Translations under genes and position numbers: made by a program
In this document: positions 1-64,000 of the stretch, piece by piece
Numbering within the stretch: the stretch's first letter is position 1
Layout: every line of letters starts with the position of its first letter
Notes under the pieces: model-generated
Told to the model about the DNA's origin: nothing
Database searches by the model: none
The model's input: only the letters and a program-made list of their open reading frames with translations
Assembly: GCA_941918925.1 (NCBI GenBank)
Contig: OW799233.1
Location: 143,780,223-143,844,222 of the forward strand
Length of the DNA: 64,000 nucleotides
Origin: Phyto melanocephala
Lineage: Eukaryota; Arthropoda; Insecta; Diptera; Rhinophoridae
Reading direction: 5' to 3'

Positions 1-1529
1 ATAATCAAAATGCATACCGGAAAAAAAATAAAATGCTTTTTTTTTTTAAACTATAAAATGACTTAAGTTTCAATGAAAAAGTCATGGAGTTTTGTGAAAC
101 ATGTACAGGAAAGCTATCTTCTATTGCAACAGAAAACTTCTTTTGTTAGACAAAGCTATAGTAAAAGTAGAAGGATTACAAACATAGTTTTTTACACAAG
201 TCGAAGTGTTTACATAACAGTAAGTAAAAGTATATTTTAATTAATATGCCGTGAAGTTATCAATAAAAAGTCACAAAATAAACTAGACTTAGCGCGTTTC
301 AATACCTCCAAAGTCGCATTTATGTTGGTCAGCCCCGCGCGCTAGAGAAGCACGATTTACTTCAAAAGCAAAACTAATGAAATAATGTTATATTTTTGTT
401 AACATTTAATAATTATAAAATAATTAAATACAATTGCGCTATTTTGTTTAATTCGTGCCTTGAAATTTATTCCTGATTTTGTGAAAATTTAAGTATCAAC
501 TAAGCATAATGCTCGTAACAAAGATCCCCAATTATCCGATAATAAATTTTATATAAAAGATGTAGGTGGAACTTAACTAATATTACAAAAAAAAACTCCT
601 TCTTTTAAATAAACAATTCTGCTTGATTACAAATTTTAGGCAATTACGAAAAAGTAAAAAACCACAAAAGTTTAACTCAAAATATTCACAGATTTCAATG
701 CAATATTAAACATTTTAAAATTTGTCCAAATTTAAAGTATCAATGGAAATCGCTACAGGAATTTGATCCGAAGCTTTTTGTGACAGAAAATTGATATTTT
801 AAAGTAAATGTAAAGACCGTGCGATTTGACATCTTTAGAAGGTAGGGGGTCACTTGTCTAACGCAATTTTGAATTTTTAACCGGAACCTTTTTGTTGGAC
901 GCCCTTTATTTATCTTACTTATTGGAAGTATGCTTATGTCTGCTTTGTTAACAAAAATCTCCTCAACCCTCACAAAATTATCTTTGAGGGGATTTAAAAA
1001 ATAATAGCTAAAAATTGTATTCTCGCTGTAGTTTCTAGGATATGATTCGTAATATATGCTTTTTATTATTTCGAAGCCGTAATATGCTGGCATAACGTTC
1101 TGCCGTAGTTTATAAGATATTATATTAGTTGACCAATCGCCTTTGCGCTGCGGATCGAATTCTGCTTAGTTTCACAAATATAACTTAATCCCTAGAGTAA
1201 TATTCGTAAAACAATTTTGAATAAATCGTTCACTTATGCAAAGTTATATTCAAAAATAATTTTCAAAATTGCTTATTTTTTTTTTTTTAAATGTATAAAG
1301 TTACTAAAGCTCCTTATTAATTTTTGGACATGTTAAAAACACCTAAATACAAGCCGTATTCTTATAGTAGTTTGACTAGACTAAAAATTTTATTATTTCT
1401 AAGTAACTATTTTTTTAATAGAAGAGGCTTGTACCTGATTATGGCCCATGGGCTAGGTTATTGTTATTGTAATAAATAAATTGGAATTGAAATCCAATGG
1501 CGGATAATTTTTTCTCTCAACTCCATCAA
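1..1529. other. Upstream intergenic DNA, nothing recognised
   Basis: AT-rich, with one short GC patch at about 336-350 (CCCCGCGCGC). An open - strand frame at 740-1093 shows no family resemblance. Confidence 0.4.
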
Positions 1530-1932
1530 TATAGATATCAAATGGAAGTAGAACACAATGAACTATAAAAATGTTAAAATCCAAGATGGCGTCAAAAACT
1601 AAATAGCGGATTATGAGTCAAAAAGAATAAAAATAAAACTAATTCGATGTTTTTCATAAAATCGATTTTTTAAACACCTGGACAATAGAGAGAATCGATA
1701 TGGATATCAAAAGAAAGGGCTTAGTAGCAAAATATAACAGCTTATACAAAACTATAAATCTGTGATGGTCACCACTAAAAATGGAGTACAAAAAATGTAT
1801 ATATAGGTGAAATCTAATAATAAAAAATGTACTCACTTCAACTAAACCCCAATATTAAAATCATTTGAAAAGGCTTGATAAGTAAAAGGCAGTAAACTAT
1901 ACATAAAGTCCATGATGGCGTCAAAAATAAAA
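1530..1932 (+). repeat. Degenerate tandem repeat, about 165-bp period
   Basis: Three diverged units share GATATCAAA...AACTATAAA...GATGGCGTCAAAAA, at about 1530, 1696 and 1857. Old and partly overwritten. Confidence 0.45.
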
Positions 1933-2146
1933 ATTTTAAATTAAAGATGTCGTCGAAAATAATAAATCAAAATCTCGTGTAACGTTAAATGTAGTACATT
2001 ATGCTGAAGTGTATTTTCAGATTTGAATATTGCATTCTTACTTGTTTTCGTTAAAAGTTAAAAAAAAATTTTTTTTGTTTAAATTTTGTCGGTTTTTAAT
2101 TAAAAATGTTAAATAAACTTTTTACATATTTTTTCATGATTAATTT

Positions 2147-2214
2147 ACTTAATTATTCGGGATATGCTCCCAACTAATTTTTTAATATTTTATTTGGTTG
2201 TTGGGTTTAGGTTT
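2147..2214 (+). repeat. Fragment related to the 42261 element
   Basis: ATTATTCGGGATATGCTCCC, then TTTATTTGGTTGTTGGGTTT, in the same order as at 42268-42330, directly abutting the repeat that begins at 2222. Confidence 0.6.
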
Positions 2215-2221
2215 AAGAAAA

Positions 2222-2585
2222 ATAGCCAAGCCCGGCGCGCGTTGCTACGCCCCTTAATGAATAAGAATGCATTCTGAATTTTAAGTGAATATCAAGTGCA
2301 AGAAGCTAAAAACTATAACTTTTTTTATGGGCGTGGCACTGCCCACTTTTCTAATCACGAAACTGTATAGTCATGACAGCTCAATATGTGTGCAAAGTTT
2401 CAAATAAATCGATCTAGTTCAAGTAGCCAAAAATTATAACTTATTTTTTATGGGCGTGGCACTGCCCACTTTTCTAATTTAATTGTAGAATCATGAGAGT
2501 TCAATATGTGTGCAAAGTTTCAGAGAAGTCGGTCATGTGCAAGTATGTAGTTAAAAATAATAACTCATTTTTTATAAAATTTTTC
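2222..2585 (+). repeat. Dispersed repeat of the CCCGGCGCGC type with 122-bp internal units, truncated
   Basis: Starts ATAGCCAAGCCCGGCGCGCG, then GTTGCTACGCCCCTTAATGA. The internal unit with GGGCGTGGCACTGCCCACTT occurs at about 2328 and 2450. Same family as 23144-23892, but the 3' part is lost. Confidence 0.75.
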
Positions 2586-3599
2586 TAAAAGATTTAAATT
2601 AAATTATTTAAAGTATGTGTTGATATTGGTTTCTCAATAAAATCGGTAAATTCGCAAAGTGTTCTTAGTGTCGTATTTGCATAATGTAATAATTTTAAAA
2701 AATTATATAAATGCTTAAAATAAACTATACAATATTTTTTATACATTTTAAAATTTTAAAGAATTTATGACACTTAGGACTTCTTGTAAATACACCAAAT
2801 ATTTATTTTCAGTGTTTTAAAATCGTTATTGATTACAAAATTTAAAATGAAAGAAGGTACTAACGGCTAAGGTTTTTGACCTGAATACGGAAAAAAATGT
2901 TCAATAAATTATTCGATATATTTTCCACTTATAGAAATATTTCCTCAATTTTTTTTAAGATAAATGTTAATCTTAATAAAATTAATGCATAGTTAAAAAC
3001 TTGAATGTATTAATTCGAAAAATAAATTCTTTTCAATTTATACTTTAAACTTTATTCTGGTACCTTTTGTGTTTTGTAACAGTATCACAAAAGTACAATT
3101 ATGCATACTTTCAATACCAATGACTTTTAAAGAAAAATAGAGAACAAAACGGCATGGTATTTAAATATGGAAATTTGTGTGTGTGAGATACAATATAAAA
3201 TGAGAAAATATAACCCCCTTAAGGAGAGTGAGAAAAAGAATGATAGAGCAAAAGGGAAGAAAAAAACAAGATCTATAGATACATTTTTCTATAATTCGTT
3301 AACTTAACAGATAGATTTTTTGAGTTTGCTCGTTAAACTCAAGAGCTCATTTAGTAAACGGCCACACGACTAAACATAAGGAACGACGGATTAAGTTAAA
3401 CTAAAAGGCAAAACGTGTAAATTTTCAGCAAGATTGAAGAAAAATTGTGGTTTATTAAAACAACCTGAAAATAATTAAAAAATACATAATTAATTGTAGA
3501 TAATATTTAAGTAACTGAAAAAATTAAGCTAAAAGTTATTAATGAGTGTTGTTCAAAGCAAAATAATTGTGAAAAATTTTTGAAAATATTGGAGATGGC
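2586..3599. other. Upstream AT-rich DNA, nothing recognised
   Basis: No repeat ends, long frames or RNA-like structures seen. Confidence 0.4.
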
Positions 3600-59989
<56,390 letters not shown>

Positions 59990-61680
59990 AAGTTCTCACT
60001 CTTGTATTACATATGGAATTGAAAGATATTTTTTTTTCTTTTTCGTTTTTATTACACAGAACCAGAAAATGATTTTAGAAATGGAATTTGTTTTTTTATT
60101 TAGAAATCATTTTCTTAAATACAATTTTTAAAGAGAAAAAGAGATCAAGAAGATAGATAATGTATAGAACAAAGAAAAAACATTATATAAACTTAACTAA
60201 TAAAAAGCCAGAGATTATTATATAAGCTTAAAGCTACATACATACGTATGTATTGTATATTTCAACAAAAAATGAATGAATTAATGAAAATGAAAAAAAA
60301 AAAAACTATAAAGATGTGTATAGATGCATATAGAAACTTTGGAGTGATTAAAAAAACATGTACTTGTAAGTTTGTTTAATGGAAGAAACTAATGTAATCA
60401 ATTTTAATGAAATTTTGTGTTTCAAAAATAGTTTGTTAAAATTAGTTAAAATTGATCAAATTTCTTAATTCTGCTTTCTTAAGTTTCTATATACAAATCT
60501 TTTAAATTTTTTCTAACAAAAGAAACAAACAAATTGTGCCTATATATTTAAGATATTTAGTATTAAGGAAAAAATAATAAAAAATTTTGTAAATTTAAAA
60601 AAAAAAAACATTTATAACTTAAAAACAAAAGAAATCCCCAAAAACAAAGGGTTCATCTATGTACATATATTTTTTTTTTGCTAAATACTAAACAAACAAA
60701 AAATAAATTAACTGAATATTAATATTGATTCCTAAGACTTCATGAAACACTTTACGAATGTAATTTATTTAATACTAAGAGATAAATAATATTAGTTAAA
60801 TAATTAAATAAACACTAGATTTAAGAAAGAACAATTTTGTATATAAACTTACCCGCCCCCAAAAAGAAATAATTATAAAACTCCTCCCAAAAACACCACA
60901 CCTCCAAAATAGTTAACTAATTTATGTGACAAATTTAAAAAATTTCTAAATCTTTTTTAAGACAAAGAGTTAAAATAATGTAAAAAAGCTTGCGTTTTTG
61001 ATAGGCTTACTTACACTTTATTGTTAAAACTACACACCATATCATAATACTTTTTTTCTTATAACTACATATTTATATTCTGTTTCTTGTAATTTCTGCA
61101 TTAACCCAAAAATATCATTTTATATATACATTTATAAAACATACATACGTACATACATAAAAGCATACTTAGTACATAACTTTCCTTTGCCTATTTTTCT
61201 AATCTAATAAGAAAATCAACCATATTATTTACTTTTTTGTAAATTTGTTATTTTAGTTTTTAATTCTTAAACAAAAAATAACGACTGCAACTAAATGCTA
61301 TATTTTTTGTTATATGTATATTATATATATTTTTTAAATTTAATGTTTAATTATGTAACCCTATACGTAATTGAAAATAATATATGTACATACATAAAAC
61401 AAAATTATGTTTTGTAATAAAAATTTTAATATCAGGAATCTTTGGCATCTGGAAGATCCTTCTTGGTTTCATATATATACAAAACAACTATATTTTCTAA
61501 CGTTGATTAATTATCCCCCAATTAAAAATTTTACTCAAATCATATTATAGGTTATATATAAAACTATATTTATATGTAATTTTAGATACAAACCAACAAA
61601 TAAAAAATGTATATTGTATTTTGTGCAATAAACAAAACCTGCAAAAAATTTTAAAAAATAAATAAAAGCTGTGTTTTAAT
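59990..61680 (+). other. kibra: kibra 3' UTR (extent inferred)
   Basis: About 1.7 kb of AT-rich sequence with no open frame of note. AATAAA signals occur at 60199, 60807, 61416, 61599, 61627, 61657 and 61661. The last ones are followed by a T/G-rich stretch (GCTGTGTTTTAAT), the usual context for cleavage. A DINE-like repeat starts right after, at 61703. Alternative 3' ends are likely but unproven. Confidence 0.55.
61657..61680 (+). terminator. kibra: Best distal poly(A) signal candidate for kibra
   Basis: Two overlapping AATAAA hexamers (61657-61662 and 61661-61666) are followed within 5-10 bases by a GT-rich element. It is the last such signal before the repeat cluster. Position and motif only. 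Confidence 0.4.
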
Positions 61681-61702
61681 TATACTACAAAAAAATAAAA
61701 TT

Positions 61703-61800
61703 AAACAAGTAACAGTGCTATATTCGGCCGTGCCGAATCTTATATACCCTTCACAACGTGTAGTCATGCAATAACAATTGTTTGTATCACCATTCATCTA
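61703..61800 (-). mobile_element. Truncated 3' end of a family A DINE-like element
   Basis: Contains the 3' stem-loop and subterminal TATACCCTTCACAACGTG of family A in reverse orientation. It breaks off at about 61800, where another repeat begins (ATCTATATATATAAAAGAG). It abuts the inferred kibra 3' end. Confidence 0.65.
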
Positions 61801-63358
61801 TATATATAAAAGAGTAACGCACAGCCCAAACGCAAAGAGCTAGAGACATGAAATTTGGACAATCGGTTCCTCTTTCGATGTATAGCTCCACTAAGCAGGG
61901 ATTTTTGGAAATTCGTACTTTAAGGGGGTAAAAAAAGGTAAAAACGGGTAAAATCGGTAATCTTATATCTGCTTAACAAAAACGACACAAATAAAATTGA
62001 AAAAGAATTATAATTTGCACCAAAAATAAGCTGACAAGTGTCTGGCATTTTTTTTATTTTTCAACCCCTAAGGGGAAAAAACGGGTAAAAACTGTAATTT
62101 GGTACTTTTTTGGTGCCCTATGTAACTTCCAAACACATATAGCTAGGAAAAAAATTTAAACTGTTTTAAGTAGTCCGCGAAAAAATATTAATAGGAATTC
62201 GGCACTTTTTTCAAATTCGCATGCATAAGGGGTAAAAATTGTCCCTTTTTTTGGTACTTTTTTTAAAAGAAACTTTTCTAATATTATTCAATGGGACATT
62301 CATTATTATTGGCTAATAGAATATGGACAAATATTGAGGTGAAATTTTTGAAAATTTTGTTTGGGACAAAAAAGGGGAAAATTCCGTAAAATGTATGTCA
62401 TTCCTAATTTGACGGCCAATTTTCACAAAATTTATAATTGGGATTTTACCAGACATAAAAAATTATGTAATTGAGTACAAATTGAAACACATTTATAACA
62501 GGGTAGAAAGGGGAAAAATCGGGAAAAGAGTTTGGTACTTTTTAGAACATAATTACTTTTTTTTGCAAAAAAAATTGATTTACTGACTTTAAATCATGTC
62601 TATTAAAATATTTTGTTACATAGATATGGTACTTTTTGTATTTTCTACGTTTATAAAGGTAGAATTGTAAAATAAAGGACTATTGATACAAGGTAAGGCT
62701 AAGAATGTTATGGGTGACCAAAAAGGTACTTTTTTGAATTATTATGGTACTTTTTGTATTTTCTACGTTTTTGAAGGTAGGATTGTAAAATCAAGGACTT
62801 TTGATTCTAGGTGAGACTTAAAATGTTATGGGCGACCAAAAAGGTACTTTTTTGAATTTTTATGGTACTTTTTGTATTTTCAACGTTTTTGAAGGTAGGA
62901 TTGTAAAATCAAGGACTTTTGATTCTAGGTGAGACTTAAAATGTTATGGGCGACCAAAAAGGTACTTTTTTGAATTTTTATGGTACTTTTTGTATTTTCA
63001 ACGTTTTTGAAGGTAGGATTGTAAAATCAAGGACTTTTGATTCTAGGTGAGACTTAAAATGTTATGGGCGACCAAAAAGGTACTTTTTTGAATTTTTATG
63101 GTACTTTTTGTATTTTCAACGTTTTTGAAGGTAGGATTGTAAAATCAAGGACTTTTGATTCTAGGTGAGACTTAAAATGTTATGGGCGACCAAAAAGGTA
63201 TTTTTTTGAATTTTTATGGTACTTTTTTGAATTTCTACGTTTTCGAAGCTAGAATTTTGAAGTAAGTGACTATTTATACAAGGTGAGACTGAAAAAGTTA
63301 TAGTCGACCAAAAAGGTACTTTTTTTGAATTTTAATGATACTTTTTGTATTTTCTACG
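61797..63358 (-). repeat. Repeat element containing a 118-bp minisatellite
   Basis: Opens ATCTATATATATAAAAGAGT, the inverse of the TATATATATAGAT end seen at 23880-23892. It contains many GGTACTTTTT/GGGTAAAA strings and then the 118-bp array. It sits between two DINE-like fragments. Not coding. Confidence 0.45.
62634..63350 (+). repeat. 118-bp tandem array, about six units
   Basis: TATGGTACTTTTTGTATTTT recurs at 62634 (diverged), 62743, 62861, 62979, 63097 and, in altered form, 63215. The spacing is exactly 118 from 62743 on. The middle units are almost identical; the outer ones are diverged. Confidence 0.9.
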
Positions 63359-64000
63359 TTTTTATACCCTTCACACAGTGAAAAAGGGTATATATAGGTT
63401 TGTCATTCCGTGTGAAATTTCTACAATTTTGATTTCCGACCCCATAAAGTATATATTTTCCGAAAGCTTATGAATAGGGGAGTCGATTAAGCCCTGTCAG
63501 TCTGTCCGTCTGTCCGTCTGACCGTCTGTCCGTCTGTCCGTGTGTATGTTGAAATCAACTTTTTGAAGCCCCCCGACATAGGTTGGACCCATGTAAGGTA
63601 TTAAAATATCAGAAATATTCGGGAGTAGATCGCTATTGAAAATCAGAAACATCGGTACATAAACAACTGAGATATGAGCAAAAACCCACGACCACCTCGA
63701 TTTTTTTTCACAAAAACAACATTACAACAACAACATACATACATACAAACGTGCATACTGGTTAGAGAAAACGTGGCATCGAATCCCAACTGAGCCAAAA
63801 AAAAATTTTTTTTAATTTTTTTAAAAAATTTTTTTTAATTTTTTTTTTTATTTTTTTTTATTTTTTATTTAATATATTATTTATATTTTTATTATTACAT
63901 TTTTTTTTTTAATTTTTTTTTTATTTTTTTTTTTTTATTTATTTTTTTTTTTATATATGTATATTATATATATAATAATTATTTTTTTTAATTTTTTTTT
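63359..64000 (+). mobile_element. Family A DINE-like element, cut by the window end
   Basis: Begins TTTTTATACCCTTCACACAG as at 9691 and follows that copy through the (GTCC)n-type Gln-free tract near 63505-63540 and the long T/A block to the window edge. The 3' hairpin is not in view. Confidence 0.7.

Noticed and set aside
740..1093. 117-codon - strand frame with GRPTKRF
   Set aside because: Random-looking Lys/Phe/Tyr/Asn-rich text overall, no family I know, no splice context.

Overview
The window is animal nuclear DNA from a higher fly. It is very AT-rich, has spliced genes with small GT-AG introns, and is full of dipteran-type transposons. The single gene I can identify with confidence is kibra, the WW/C2 scaffold of the Hippo pathway, on the + strand. 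Its conserved protein blocks, the TA-flanked mariner and the Helentron/DINE-like repeats all fit a brachyceran fly. The very large intron and repeat load suggest a big-genome calyptrate (blow fly, house fly or stable fly type), but that level of placement is inference.

Layout. 1-4960: intergenic DNA and 5' leader with a few degenerate repeats. 4961-5418: kibra exon 1 (Gln/His-rich N-terminus and WW1). 5419-55658: one intron of about 50.2 kb. 55659-59989: eight clustered exons (WW2, coiled coils, C2 domain, acidic tract, C-terminal region) separated by introns of 56-194 bp. My manual splice model keeps frame across all nine exons and gives 4,152 nt, or 1,383 residues. 59990 to about 61680: AT-rich 3' UTR with several AATAAA signals, cut off by a repeat cluster that runs to the window end.

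The giant intron is a transposon archive. It holds: an almost intact DD41D mariner, broken by a nonsense codon and a probable internal deletion (48564-49831); a second, internally deleted mariner relic (18231-18670); a jockey-clade retrotransposon tail (9195-9690); two families of Helentron/DINE-like elements sharing a 3' stem-loop; nested remnants (foldback MITE inside mariner remnant inside DINE-like element, seen twice); a hAT-type MITE with a perfect 8-bp target duplication; a pogo-like MITE; and several long hairpins.

Two observations stand out. A 2.44-kb direct tandem duplication (29239-31680 and 31681-34120) is nearly identical between copies, so it is either very recent or an assembly artefact. 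Inside it, on the - strand, are three successive blocks of protein-like sequence I cannot identify, possibly a decayed or nested gene. Two other unidentified - strand protein-like blocks lie near 41.4 kb and 12.7 kb. I see no tRNA, rRNA or CRISPR, and no convincing novel multi-gene system. All comparisons were by eye.
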